Source: Hadesarchaea archaeon
Lineage (GTDB): Archaea; Hadarchaeota; Hadarchaeia; Hadarchaeales; Hadarchaeaceae
DNA: 64,000 bases
Direction: 5' to 3'
Assembly (NCBI GenBank): GCA_029259175.1
Contig: JAPDJH010000004.1
Location: 1 to 64,000 of the forward strand
Position numbers and translations under genes: made by a program. Position 1 is the stretch's first letter. Each line of letters opens with the position of its first letter. Below, piece after piece: positions 1 through 8,630 of this stretch. The notes under the pieces were generated by a model that was not told where the DNA came from, searched no databases, and worked only from the letters and a program-made list of their open reading frames with translations.

Positions 1-121
1 AGCAACCGGAGGACGGTATAGAGGAGTTCCAGTAGTGCATCGTCGAGTTCGGCGTATGCCGCGTCCCTTGCGCGCCATCGTCTGTTGAAGCCGTGTTTGA
101 CCGTTTCTCGTACCCCCTCAT
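1..121 (-). CDS. possible partial coding sequence running off the left edge
   Basis: Read on the minus strand, the frame starting near 121 stays open to the window edge and looks protein-like, ending in an acidic and leucine-rich stretch ([17 protein letters not shown]). No convincing start codon is seen; the same frame is also open further upstream until a TAG near 170. I do not recognise a family. It could be the 5' part of a gene whose body lies outside the window, or chance. Confidence 0.25.
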   Translation of the reverse strand, partial: MRGYEKRSNTASTDDGAQGTRHTPNSTMHYWNSSIPSSGC

Positions 122-238
122 GCCATCGCCTCCAGCCCAGCCTCCCAAGAAAATTTGGGGATTCAGAATTTTTCTACAAGCCCTTTTTACACACAACATT
201 TTTACCGCTCAGCGTGGACACCTGCCCTGGGAGCAGAC

Positions 239-823
239 ATGAGAAAAACACTTGAGAACTTGGTGAAGGCCTTCATTGGGGAGAGCCAAGCTCGCAACCG
301 TTATGCCTTCTACGCCAAAGTCGCAAAAAAGGAAGGCTACGAGCAAATTGCTGAAATTTTCAGAATGACAGCCGAGAACGAACGCGAACATGCGAGCACT
401 CTCTTCAAGCTCATCCAAGAGCTCAAGGAAAAATTTGGTGAGTCTCTCGAAGAAATCAAAGTGGAAACCGTGGCTCCAACGGTGCTTGGGACGACCGCTG
501 AAAATCTAAAAGCTGCAATCGCAGGGGAAAACTACGAACACACAACGATGTATCCTGAGTTCGCCAAGGTTGCTGAAGAAGAGGGGTTAAGGGAGATAGC
601 CGCGAGACTGAGGGCTATCGGGAAGGCGGAAGAGCACCATGAGGAACGCTACCAGAAGCTCCTCCACGAAGTCAAGGCTGGCACAGTGTTCAAAAAGAAC
701 CGCGAGGTCTACTGGGTTTGTCGCGAGTGTGGCTATGTGCACTACGGGAAAGAACCACCAGAGCGCTGCCCGTCCTGTGCCCATCCACGCAGCTATTTCC
801 AGCTCCTCTGCGAGGAGTACTAG
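239..823 (+). CDS. rbr: rubrerythrin
   Basis: Non-haem iron peroxidase that reduces hydrogen peroxide in anaerobes, taking electrons through its rubredoxin domain. From the chosen ATG the protein is 194 residues, the usual length. Residues 1-145 form the ferritin-like four-helix domain with diiron ligands in [20 protein letters not shown] and EEHHEERY. The C-terminal rubredoxin-like domain has CRECG (about 160) and CPSC (about 175). An upstream in-frame ATG at 155 would add 28 residues with no family resemblance, so I prefer 239. It stands alone ahead of the box C/D operon and suggests an anaerobic lifestyle with oxygen defence. Confidence 0.93.
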   Translation: MRKTLENLVKAFIGESQARNRYAFYAKVAKKEGYEQIAEIFRMTAENEREHASTLFKLIQELKEKFGESLEEIKVETVAPTVLGTTAENLKAAIAGENYEHTTMYPEFAKVAEEEGLREIAARLRAIGKAEEHHEERYQKLLHEVKAGTVFKKNREVYWVCRECGYVHYGKEPPERCPSCAHPRSYFQLLCEEY

Positions 824-862
824 AGTTATAACGCTCCGGGCATAACCCTATCGGGGAGGCTG

Positions 863-1999
863 ATGGTTCTCCACATTGGTGAGTGTGTACTGGGCGTCTT
901 TGCATTTGATGAAAAAGGAGAGCTAGTGGCATACGAGCGTTTTCCTCCCGACCCGGGCGAAGTCGCTGGCCGGCTGATGACAATCGAGATGGGGACACCA
1001 ACGCCCGAGCACCGCGTCCTCATTCACAAACTGATGGAGCGCGGGGAGAAGGACTTCGTGCTTGAGTCCTCCAAGTTGGTCGAACGACTGGCAACCGAGT
1101 TTTCGGATGCCCGTTTTGTCCATCAAATCCCCAATCGCGCGGGATCTATTCTGCGCGAAAAACTCGCCGATGTTGCGGAGAGAATCGGTGTGGCTTCGGT
1201 AGAGGATCTGCGCCGCGAAGTGAGTTTTCTGCTAACGCGCATCAAACTGAAGCGTGAAGCCGGACAGCGCGATCGTTTGATTATTCACGCGATTGATATG
1301 ATCGACGAATTAGATCGCTTTATTAACATCCTGACGATTCGAGTTCGTGAGTGGTACGGCCGCCATTTTCCTGAACTCGACCGGTTGGTCCCTGATCACG
1401 AGCTCTACCTCAAGTTTGTACACGAGCTCGGCTCGAGAGCGGATTTCACCGAAAACCGTGTGAAGGCGGTGGGGGATCTGCCAAAAGAGCGTGCCCGCCG
1501 GATTGCTGATGCAGCGAAATCTTCGGTGGGCGCGCCCATGGATGAACTCGACTTGAAAGCCATAAAGGAGTGTGTTGGGCAGATAAGATCCCTGCAGGAA
1601 CTTCGAGAACGACTTGTGGAATACGTGGACGGGCTAATGGCGCAGGTTGCTCCGAATCTCAAGACACTTGTTGGGGGCACGATCGGGGCCAGACTGATCT
1701 CTCTCGCAGGCGGGCTGGGCGAGCTCTCCCGGCTCCCGGCCAGCACTATTCAGGTTCTGGGCGCGGAGAAGGCCCTTTTCCGCGCCTTAAAGGGAAAAGC
1801 CAAGCCACCAAAACACGGTGTGATCTATCAGCACCCAGCTGTTCGTACAGCCCCTCGGCGCCTGCGTGGAAAAATAGCGCGCGCTCTCGCAGGCAAAATC
1901 GCCATAGCTGCACGCGTCGATTTCATGGCGGGCGAGTTCGTTGGGGAAAGGCTTTTAGCTGAGTTCAAATCCCGAGCTGCCGAAATCATGCAGCAATAA
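863..1999 (+). CDS. nop5: Nop5/Nop56 family box C/D RNP core protein
   Basis: Scaffold protein of the archaeal box C/D small RNP, bridging L7Ae bound to the RNA kink-turn and the methyltransferase fibrillarin. At 378 residues it matches archaeal Nop5. It has the N-terminal fibrillarin-binding region, a central coiled coil, and the Nop domain containing the run TLVGGTIGARLISLAGGL near residue 265, followed by the GAEKALFRALK segment. The C-terminus is basic but lacks the long KKE/D tail of eukaryotic Nop56. The fibrillarin gene follows 31 bp downstream, the standard archaeal operon. A candidate box C/D RNA lies at 29424-29574. Confidence 0.96.
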   Translation: MVLHIGECVLGVFAFDEKGELVAYERFPPDPGEVAGRLMTIEMGTPTPEHRVLIHKLMERGEKDFVLESSKLVERLATEFSDARFVHQIPNRAGSILREKLADVAERIGVASVEDLRREVSFLLTRIKLKREAGQRDRLIIHAIDMIDELDRFINILTIRVREWYGRHFPELDRLVPDHELYLKFVHELGSRADFTENRVKAVGDLPKERARRIADAAKSSVGAPMDELDLKAIKECVGQIRSLQELRERLVEYVDGLMAQVAPNLKTLVGGTIGARLISLAGGLGELSRLPASTIQVLGAEKALFRALKGKAKPPKHGVIYQHPAVRTAPRRLRGKIARALAGKIAIAARVDFMAGEFVGERLLAEFKSRAAEIMQQ

Positions 2000-2030
2000 G
2001 TTTTTTTCTTAAGACACGCTTTCATTTCTG

Positions 2031-2717
2031 ATGGTCGAACTCGTTCGCCACCCAGACTTTGACAATGTTTACTGGGCCGCCTTTGAAGGAAAAGGGAGGA
2101 AGCTTGTTACGAAGAGTTTGGCGCCGGGATTCAAGGTTTTTGTGGACGAGTGGACTTTCGAACATAAAGGGTCTGAATTCCGTATGTGGGATCCGTACCG
2201 AAGCAAATTGGCAGCTGCCATAATGAAGGGGCTGAAGCGCTTTCCGCTTCGCAGGGGGGACCGGGTTCTCTACTTGGGCGCTGCGAGCGGAACCACAGCG
2301 AGTTTCGTGAGCGATATCGTAGACGCCGAAGGAAAAGTTTTTTGCGTGGAGATTTCCAGCCGGCCGTTACGCGATTTGCTTCAAGTATGCAGCAAGCGCT
2401 CGAACATGCTCCCGATTCTAGCAGATGCAGGCGATCCCTGTGCTTATGCTCCCCTAGTGTCCTCGGCCGATGTGGTCTATCAGGACATCGCCCAGCCAGA
2501 TCAAGTCGACATCTTTCTAAAGAACGTAAGGATCTTCCTACGCGAAGGAGGGTACGGCGTTCTTGCCGTTAAGGCGCGCGCCATAGATGTGAGCAAGCGC
2601 CCCTGCGAGATTTTCAGCGAAGAACTGGAGCGGCTGCAGCGCGAACTCGATGTGTTGGACACGAAAATACTGGACCCGTATGAACGCGATCACGCAATGT
2701 TCATCGTCAGGAAGTGA
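2031..2717 (+). CDS. flpA: fibrillarin-like rRNA/tRNA 2'-O-methyltransferase
   Basis: SAM-dependent enzyme that methylates ribose 2'-hydroxyls of rRNA and tRNA at sites chosen by box C/D guide RNAs. The 228-residue protein has the fibrillarin N-terminal beta hairpin region and a Rossmann methyltransferase domain with the SAM motif VLYLGAASGTTASFVSDIV near residue 77, the VFCVEIS acidic loop, and the catalytic-side ADVVYQDIAQPDQ segment. Length and order are normal for archaeal FlpA. It is co-directional and closely spaced with nop5. Confidence 0.97.
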   Translation: MVELVRHPDFDNVYWAAFEGKGRKLVTKSLAPGFKVFVDEWTFEHKGSEFRMWDPYRSKLAAAIMKGLKRFPLRRGDRVLYLGAASGTTASFVSDIVDAEGKVFCVEISSRPLRDLLQVCSKRSNMLPILADAGDPCAYAPLVSSADVVYQDIAQPDQVDIFLKNVRIFLREGGYGVLAVKARAIDVSKRPCEIFSEELERLQRELDVLDTKILDPYERDHAMFIVRK

Positions 2718-2721
2718 GTGG

Positions 2722-3615
2722 TCAGCGCGTCGTGACTTCACAACCGTTTTCCGTTACGATCACGGTGTGCTCGGCTTGAGCGACTTTTCCCTTCCCACGC
2801 TCGGATAGCACATGATAGGGCCAGAGCGCCCCAGCACCGACGAGTTCGCGCAGGCTCAGTTCGAGCCGCAACTTGGACATACGCTTTGCCAGCCAGCGTT
2901 CAGCGAAGGGGAGAGTACGATAGAAGTTCTTGATGTCTCGGAGGAGCGCACGCGTCATGCGCAAGCGTGTGGGCGCGTCTCGCAGGTAACGAAAAATGAG
3001 GGTCTGCTGCAGATCGTCGACATAGCCTGCGCCGTCAGTTGCAAACGGTTCGATAGCGAGCACATCCCCCGGTTTGAGGATTTGTCCGGTCTTTTCAGCC
3101 ACATTGGGGATCGTTATGCCAGCGTGCAGGTCCCACGGTGCAAGACTGTGTCCCGTGAGATTACGGATGGGCTTGAAACCGAGCTGAGTGATGGTTTGTT
3201 CGACGGCTTTTCCGATTTCTCCCACGTCGATCCCCGGCCTCACAACTGAGATCGCTGCTTCGAGGGCTTTTTCCGCAGCTTCGACCAAGGGATTGGGCGA
3301 TCCGATCGATACTGAGAAAGCTGTGTCGGCAATATAACCGTCTATCTGGGCTCCGATATCCACCTTGACGAGATCACCCGTCTGAATGGTGCGCTCGTCG
3401 TTTAGAGGAGGAGAGTAGTGAGCGGCGATTTCGTTGACCGAGACGTTACAGGGAAAAGCGGGCTGGGCCCCTTTGGAGCGAATGAGTTCCTCAGCACGTT
3501 CAGCGATGTCTACCAGTTTGACCCCCTCTTTCACGTGTTTTTTGATCTCTTCCCTCACTTCGGCCAGAATTTTTCCTGCCTGTCGGTATTTCTGGAGTTC
3601 TTCCTCGCTGAGCAT
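2722..3615 (-). CDS. map: type II methionine aminopeptidase
   Basis: Removes the initiator methionine from nascent proteins using a dinuclear metal centre. The pita-bread fold ligands are visible: GHSLAPWDLHAG (His), VDIGAQIDGYIADTAFS (two Asp), VLAIEPFATDG (Glu) and HTVIVTENG (Glu). An insert of about 60 residues before the final Glu strand marks the type II (archaeal/eukaryotic) form. I choose the ATG at 3615 (MLSEEELQKYRQAGKIL) because homologues begin with this helix; the ATG five codons earlier is possible. Convergent with flpA, separated by 4 bp. Confidence 0.96.
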   Translation of the reverse strand: MLSEEELQKYRQAGKILAEVREEIKKHVKEGVKLVDIAERAEELIRSKGAQPAFPCNVSVNEIAAHYSPPLNDERTIQTGDLVKVDIGAQIDGYIADTAFSVSIGSPNPLVEAAEKALEAAISVVRPGIDVGEIGKAVEQTITQLGFKPIRNLTGHSLAPWDLHAGITIPNVAEKTGQILKPGDVLAIEPFATDGAGYVDDLQQTLIFRYLRDAPTRLRMTRALLRDIKNFYRTLPFAERWLAKRMSKLRLELSLRELVGAGALWPYHVLSERGKGKVAQAEHTVIVTENGCEVTTR

Positions 3616-3736
3616 CGGGATCTCCTGCAAAACTGTTAACTCAAGGTCTTAAAGATTGGGGCCACACATCACCCAGATGAAAATCTGCCCCCGGCGATTT
3701 CGAGACTTGAATAACGACAGATTTTTGGGAGACGTA

Positions 3737-4195
3737 CTATCTGACTTTGAAATAGCACACACGTAGCTTCGGATCGTGGACTTTGGGTTCGGGAATTTCG
3801 CGGGCTTTTTCCAGCGGAATGTTGTCGAGGCGCTTCCAGCCGTGCATCGCGGCGTTCGCCTTGAACCCGAAGTCAAGCTTGCGGAGCAGATAGTTCGTGT
3901 CGGCCTGGACCCTCCGGATCTTTTTAAGCGTGCACGCTATGTCTTCCTGCACTTGCTTGATTTCCCTCTGAACCCCCTTGATCTCCCGGAGAAGCTTGAG
4001 GGTCTGACGGTTTGAGTTTTGGATTATCCTTTGTGTTTGGCGGTTTGAGGATTCGATTAACTTCTGGGTCTGCAAGTTCAGCTTCTGGACGAGGCACTGC
4101 GTTTGTCGATTGGTCAGAACTATGGTCGGAACTAACGTTCCAATTAATGGTAGGGTAATCGTCAGCAGGGCGGTTAGGACCTCCATCACACCCAT
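3737..4195 (-). CDS. membrane-anchored coiled-coil protein with NRQTQ repeats
   Basis: Unrecognised 152-residue protein. Residues 5-28 form one hydrophobic segment (VLTALLTITLPLIGTLVPTIVL). Residues 30-70 contain four degenerate copies of an 11-13 residue unit with the core NRQTQ or LQTQ, then a predicted coiled coil of the REIKGVQREIKQVQEDI type. The tail (FGFKANAAMHGWKRLDN...) is compact and polar. A Shine-Dalgarno-like GGAGG lies upstream of the ATG. Its TATA region closely matches that of Cas2-like gene B (see promoter entry). Possible role as a structural or tethering membrane protein; function unknown. Confidence 0.7.
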   Translation of the reverse strand: MGVMEVLTALLTITLPLIGTLVPTIVLTNRQTQCLVQKLNLQTQKLIESSNRQTQRIIQNSNRQTLKLLREIKGVQREIKQVQEDIACTLKKIRRVQADTNYLLRKLDFGFKANAAMHGWKRLDNIPLEKAREIPEPKVHDPKLRVCYFKVR

Positions 4196-4245
4196 TTAAG
4201 TTCCGTCCTCCAGCTATTTCTCACTTTTCTCGCTGATCCTTTGCG

Positions 4246-4264
4246 TGAAGGTTGCTTATAAAAA
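4246..4264 (-). promoter_or_regulatory. TATA-box promoter for the coiled-coil gene, shared sequence with Cas2-like gene B
   Basis: The plus-strand run TGAAGGTTGCTTATAAA here is identical to 27106-27122, and a TTTGCG hexamer just before it is also shared. On the minus strand it reads TTTATAAGCAACCTTCA, with the TATA element about 60 bp upstream of the ATG at 4195. Confidence 0.65.
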
Positions 4265-4423
4265 ACAAATTGTATTTAACAAAGCGAGCTTCTCCAACGG
4301 CGATTCCTAAAAGCTGTACCACACTTCCCGAACCACAAAGCAAGCAAAAATCCATGACCGCCGGAACACCGTCGGATACACTTTATGTAATGCTAAAAGA
4401 CGACATGACATTATAGGTAGTGG

Positions 4424-4837
4424 GTGCACGGCTTGAAAGACACTTTTCTCACTGATGCCCAGCGCCGGGTTCTCGAGCTCCGGGCTCAGGGCTACAGCCA
4501 AGCCCAGATCGCCCGGATGCTTCGGACCACCCGTGCCAACATCTCTATTTTGGAAAAGCGCGCGCGTGAAAAGATAGAGCGCGCAAGACGGACCGTCGAG
4601 TTCGCTAAGAAGCTGGAATCGAGGGCGGTCGTGGAAGTGAGACCAGGGGAGGACTTGCTGGGCATCCCCAAACGGGTTCTCCGCGCCGCCGACTCAGCTG
4701 GGATAAAGCTCGGCAAGTCCTACGTGGATTTGCTTGCCGAGATCAAAGAGAAAGCGGGCAGAAAGGTGGACGGCCGAAGGATACGCGAAAAGTTTGAGAT
4801 CGCAATTTCGGCGACAGGTGAGCTCATCGTCAGCTGA
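4424..4837 (+). CDS. Tfx family DNA-binding transcriptional regulator
   Basis: Archaeal helix-turn-helix protein of the Tfx type, first described as binding the fmdECB promoter region in a methanogen. Residues 8-55 show the HTH (LTDAQRRVLELRAQGYSQAQIA, RTTRANISILEKRAREKIERAR), followed by the family C-terminal domain (VEVRPGEDLLGIPKRVLRAADSAGIKL). Total length 137 is typical. The start is a GTG; a TTG three codons later is an alternative. It ends 8 bp into the 3' end of the convergent polB. The target gene cannot be inferred; no methanogenesis genes are in view. Confidence 0.88.
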   Translation: MHGLKDTFLTDAQRRVLELRAQGYSQAQIARMLRTTRANISILEKRAREKIERARRTVEFAKKLESRAVVEVRPGEDLLGIPKRVLRAADSAGIKLGKSYVDLLAEIKEKAGRKVDGRRIREKFEIAISATGELIVS

Positions 4838-7235
4838 GGAATTCCTCCAAGCCGCGTTGCCGGCTTCGCTGGAATCGCAGACTCTCGTCCGAGTAGCCGA
4901 GAACTTCCATTATTCGCATGACCGCTGGCAACACCTGGTGCTCCACGTAGTAATCGGGATCGTAGTTTCTGCCCTCTAGGAGTTCCACCGGTATTGCCCG
5001 ATCACTTATGCTGCCGCTCCCTCTAACCACCACATACCCTATGACCATTCCAGGCTCCACTTCTACGCCTCGCTCTCGCAGACGCTTTGCAGCTGCCACG
5101 TGGGGACCCACCGAGCGGTAGCTCTCGATCGGCATTTTCAGCTGGGTGTAGATGATCAAGTCGTTGAGATCCACTTCACCCTTTTGAATGCGGCGCGTTA
5201 CCGTGCGCACGATATCGGCTGCTTTTTCCTTGGATCCCTCTCTCAGAATGGCTTCGAGCACTGCCTGCTGTGTCCGCTTGGCGATCTGTGCCCAGTCACG
5301 TCTCACGAACTCCAAGCCCTTGACGGTGATTCGACCGTCCTCGTCGATCATCGCATAGCGCTTCTTGGTCACGTATACCGCGCGCGGATAGAACCCCTCC
5401 AGCTCGAGCTCGATGATTCCGGGCAGCCGGCGGTTTAGTTCTTCCATGAAGCGGATGGCGTCCTTCTTGCTTTTACCGTTGAGGGTACAGTGCAGCGAGT
5501 CCGTGTCCGAGTACACCACCCTCAGACCGAAGCGCTCGGCCTCTTGAATGCTTTGGCGGATGTAGTAGCGCCCGAAGCTTGTCACGCTTTCTGCCGCTTC
5601 GCGGGAGTACCACCGCGCCCGAGGGTAGCCGAGCACGCCATAGAAGCTGTTCGAGATCACTTTGAGAGCCCACTGCTGGGCGTTGAGCACGGTGTATTCA
5701 GGGGTGTCTCGCTTCATCTTTTTCAGCTCGCGCTTGAGCTGTGAGCGTGTTTCAATGAGCTTTTTCAGAACCCCTGGAATGAATCCCTTGCGCTTAGCAC
5801 AAATATGGTAATCCAGCTCGGGCACTCTGGTGCTCTCCGATGGTTCACAACACTTGCAGTTGATGGTGGATGGATCGATATTGTGAGTAACAATAATAGA
5901 CGGATACAGGGAGCGGAAGTCGAAGACCACCAAGTTTTCGTGCATACCGCGCTTTGGCTCCATCACGTAGGCTCCCGCATATGTCTCTTCCATTCGTTCC
6001 TCGTACTCACCTCCCACAGGACGGGCGGGAACGAGCTCCCCCCTGCGCTGGGCTTCGGCCACGAGCAGCCACTCCACCAGCTGTCCCGGGGTCATGCGCG
6101 TGACATCGAAGAGGGTCTGCCCAACGATTTTGCAGATTTGAATGAAGAGCGGGAGGAACTCTAGTCCCAGCTCCAGAGTGGCTTCCGCATCCGAGAGCGA
6201 GTACTCCAGCAGACGCTTCCAGAGTTCGCCCCCGCGTTCCCAAGCCTCGACGAACCGGGTGAATTCGAAATCAGGTTTTTCCTTTCCAAATACGTAGCGG
6301 TACACGTCTTCGAGGGTGTAATGGATGAGGCGAATGTTTCCAATGGTGGCAAGGAAATTGACTATCGCGTACACGTCGACATGGATTCGACCGCGTATCC
6401 GAGTGGCAGTGGCGAACCGTCGGCGCTTGGAGACTATTTCTGATTCGTCGCGTCCGAGCGCCAGTTTGAGCTTGAGGTGTTTTGCGCGATCCTTGAGATA
6501 GGGAAAGTCGAAGAAGTCGGTGTTGTACCCAAGCAAGATGTCCACGTCGCGTTCTTTAATGATCTCGATGAAGCGCTTAATCATTGTTCGTTCGTCTTCC
6601 ACCACCTCGACGAATTTGAGCGGGGGAGAGTCTTTCTTCCACGTGAGCACACGGCGGAAGCCGTCGTTTCCCGCGAGACTTATCATGAGCACCGGGTCTT
6701 GCTCTGGCCGCGGAGCGCCCGTGGGATTGTACACCTCGATGTCGAAGCTCATGACGCGGAGGTCTGGCAGGTCGAGCTCGACGGCCTTGGGGGGAGAGAG
6801 AACGGTTAGCTGCTTTTCGTCGATTTTTGTCTCCACCCCATCCATTGGTCTGAGCCCGTGTTCGATGAGGTACTGCTTGCTCACCGGGATGTCATATCCG
6901 TAAATTGCGTTCACACCGGGGAGATCGCGTATAGTTCTGCGAAGCGGCTGGAGGTGTTTGGGCTTTTCCAAAACCACTTTTACGGCGGGTGTGGGTTCAC
7001 CCAGACGGGTGCGCTCGACCACTTCCGTTTTGAGCGGTTTGATGAAGCCACCGTTGGAGGGGATTCGCAACTTCGATATGAGCTGAGCTAGTTTTTGAGG
7101 GTTGGGGCCCGTCACGAAGAAGTAATGCTCGAAGCGCGGGTCGTTGACCACCACTAGGTCTCGCGTTTTTCGGAGGTAGAGCCGGATCACGTTTTGTTCG
7201 TCCGAGTAGTCGATGTCGAACAGGACTCCCTTCAT
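4830..7235 (-). CDS. polB: family B DNA polymerase
   Basis: Replicative or repair DNA polymerase with 3'-5' proofreading. From the ATG at 7235 it has 801 residues and starts MKGVLFDIDYSDEQN, the usual N-terminus; the frame stays open for 77 more codons upstream but that stretch is the structured GC-rich RNA candidate. Exonuclease motifs: DIEVYNP, YNTDFFDFPYL, YSLSDAEATLE. Polymerase motifs: DFRSLYPSIIVTHN (A), KVISNSFYGVLGYPRARWYS (B), VVYSDTDSLHC (C). No intein interrupts these motifs, although they are common intein sites in hyperthermophiles. All catalytic aspartates are present. Confidence 0.97.
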   Translation of the reverse strand: MKGVLFDIDYSDEQNVIRLYLRKTRDLVVVNDPRFEHYFFVTGPNPQKLAQLISKLRIPSNGGFIKPLKTEVVERTRLGEPTPAVKVVLEKPKHLQPLRRTIRDLPGVNAIYGYDIPVSKQYLIEHGLRPMDGVETKIDEKQLTVLSPPKAVELDLPDLRVMSFDIEVYNPTGAPRPEQDPVLMISLAGNDGFRRVLTWKKDSPPLKFVEVVEDERTMIKRFIEIIKERDVDILLGYNTDFFDFPYLKDRAKHLKLKLALGRDESEIVSKRRRFATATRIRGRIHVDVYAIVNFLATIGNIRLIHYTLEDVYRYVFGKEKPDFEFTRFVEAWERGGELWKRLLEYSLSDAEATLELGLEFLPLFIQICKIVGQTLFDVTRMTPGQLVEWLLVAEAQRRGELVPARPVGGEYEERMEETYAGAYVMEPKRGMHENLVVFDFRSLYPSIIVTHNIDPSTINCKCCEPSESTRVPELDYHICAKRKGFIPGVLKKLIETRSQLKRELKKMKRDTPEYTVLNAQQWALKVISNSFYGVLGYPRARWYSREAAESVTSFGRYYIRQSIQEAERFGLRVVYSDTDSLHCTLNGKSKKDAIRFMEELNRRLPGIIELELEGFYPRAVYVTKKRYAMIDEDGRITVKGLEFVRRDWAQIAKRTQQAVLEAILREGSKEKAADIVRTVTRRIQKGEVDLNDLIIYTQLKMPIESYRSVGPHVAAAKRLRERGVEVEPGMVIGYVVVRGSGSISDRAIPVELLEGRNYDPDYYVEHQVLPAVMRIMEVLGYSDESLRFQRSRQRGLEEFLS

Positions 7236-7270
7236 CGAATATCTCTTGGTTAATCCTGAATAAATGAGAA

Positions 7271-7466
7271 GCGGCGGAGGCGTTCCCCACCGTTCGTCGC
7301 AGGTTCTGGAGGTCGGGGAACGCCTGCGACTACGGGTGGGCCCAAGGCCCGCTAGGTGCCGCACCGCAGAGCGGCGCGACCCTCGTAGAGTGGCACCAAC
7401 GTGAGGAAGGCCGCCCCTGAAGTCGGGGTCTGGCACCAAGCCACTCCGTGGGCCCGCCTCCGCCAC
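7271..7466 (+). ncRNA. GC-rich structured RNA candidate with pseudoknot
   Basis: A stretch without a plausible gene that is much more GC-rich than its flanks. A perfect 10-bp terminal helix joins GGCGGAGGCG (273-282 of the 7000s, i.e. 7273-7282) to CGCCTCCGCC (7455-7464). Inside, GTTCCCC (7282-7288) pairs with GGGGAAC (7315-7321) and GTCGCAGG (7296-7303) pairs with CCTGCGAC (7323-7330), which together make an H-type pseudoknot. Further hairpins include GGGCCCAAGGCCC and CCGCAGAGCGG. On the plus strand a T-rich run (7472-7489) follows, as expected for archaeal termination; the minus strand is not excluded. I could not match it to RNase P, SRP or H/ACA consensus motifs. Confidence 0.55.
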
Positions 7467-7517
7467 TAATACTTTTGTTTTTCTTTCTATTTACAGCTTT
7501 CGGCTTAGTCGATTCCA

Positions 7518-7649
7518 AAAGGGTGATGGGGTGGCTGGTATGAGCTGCTCATCCAAGCGTTGGCCAACACCTGTCCCAGCCAGCTTGGCACCACCCCGAA
7601 ATCATATCTGGGGCCAATCTTCTTAAGAATGGGCGTTTACTGTTGTGCG
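7518..7649 (+). promoter_or_regulatory. structured 5' leader of the MetE N-domain gene
   Basis: Between a TATA-like CTATTTACAG (7488-7497) and the ATG at 7650 lies about 130 nt with strong pairing: GGGGTGG (7528-7534) with CCACCCC (7591-7597), GCTGG (7534-7538) with CCAGC (7580-7584), and two small hairpins (ATGAGCTGCTCAT and GTTGGCCAAC). It may be a cis-regulatory leader or an independent small RNA. It matches no riboswitch consensus I know. Confidence 0.35.
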
Positions 7650-8630
7650 ATGGAACTCCTTGCTTCCAATCACAGCAGCTATCCGCGGATAGGCGACAGC
7701 CCGGAACAGCAACGGCACCGTCAAGCGTATACGCGTTGGGAGCGTGGTGAGATTTCGGACGAGGAGTTCGAGCGGGTTCAGGATGAGGTTACCCGTGAAG
7801 TCATCGAAGAGCAGATCCGGGCGGGGCTGGATGTGGTCACAGACGGTCAGATCCGGTGGTACGATCCGGTGTCGCACCTTGCCCGAAAGGTTGAGGGCTG
7901 CGAGATAGATGGTTTGCTCCGTTTTTTCGACACCAACTTCTATTTCCGCCAGCCGGTGGTCACGCAAAGCTTGCGGAGACGTGAGCCGGTCCTGCGCCGC
8001 GAGTTCGAATTCGCCAGAAGTGTGAGCTCGCGTCCCGTCAAAGCGGTGATCACCGGTCCGTACACCATCGCGAAGCTGTCGATCGATCGCAGCTCCCGAG
8101 GATTCGACTTTCTGCTCCAGGAATGGACTCGGGTGGTGACCGAGGAGATCTCGGATCTGGTGAGTGCTGGTGCGCGGGTGATTCAAGTGGAGGAGCCGGC
8201 GATTCTCCGCAATCCCGGTGACTGGAATCTGTTCAAGCGCTCGGTGGAGCAGTTAGCGTCTGCCCGTGGAGAAGCCGATCTGTTGCTCGCCACCTACTTT
8301 GGTGATGCCACGCCCCTTTATCCAAGGTTCTGCAGGCTGCCAGTTCAAGGACTGGTGTTTGATCTGACTTATGCCCCCAAGTTGCCGAACACTATTGCCC
8401 GTTTGGGCTGTCCTCTAGATTTGGGCTTGGGAATCGTTGACGGGCGCAATACTCGGATGGAGCGGATCGATGAGCTTCTCCCGGTGCTGAGGACGATTCT
8501 TCCGACCATCGGGAGTTCTCGCGTGTACCTTGTGCCCTCCTGCGGGATAGGCGATTACCTTCCCCGCGCCACCGCGTTCGCAAAGCTGGAACTGTTGGCC
8601 GAGCTGAAACGCGAGGCCGAGCGCTTATAG
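7650..8630 (+). CDS. MetE N-terminal-domain-like protein (split cobalamin-independent methionine synthase)
   Basis: A (beta/alpha)8 protein of 326 residues that resembles the N-terminal half of MetE, not the catalytic half. It has SSYPRIGDSPEQ at the start, ITGPYTIAKLS, the N-domain TYFGD motif where the catalytic half has HxC, and LGLGIVDGRNTRMERID. The zinc ligands H-x-C and the following Glu are absent; only a lone PSCGIGDYLP cysteine remains. The catalytic partner (10677-11702) is a separate gene 2 kb downstream. I chose the ATG at 7650; ORF extension to 7560 would run through the structured leader. A role in folate substrate binding is inferred from MetE. Confidence 0.82.
   Translation: MELLASNHSSYPRIGDSPEQQRHRQAYTRWERGEISDEEFERVQDEVTREVIEEQIRAGLDVVTDGQIRWYDPVSHLARKVEGCEIDGLLRFFDTNFYFRQPVVTQSLRRREPVLRREFEFARSVSSRPVKAVITGPYTIAKLSIDRSSRGFDFLLQEWTRVVTEEISDLVSAGARVIQVEEPAILRNPGDWNLFKRSVEQLASARGEADLLLATYFGDATPLYPRFCRLPVQGLVFDLTYAPKLPNTIARLGCPLDLGLGIVDGRNTRMERIDELLPVLRTILPTIGSSRVYLVPSCGIGDYLPRATAFAKLELLAELKREAERL

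Noticed and set aside
7236-7466. 77-residue N-terminal extension of PolB
   Set aside because: The family starts at MKGVLFDIDYSDEQN; the extension is Arg/Pro-rich and coincides with the strongly paired GC-rich RNA candidate.
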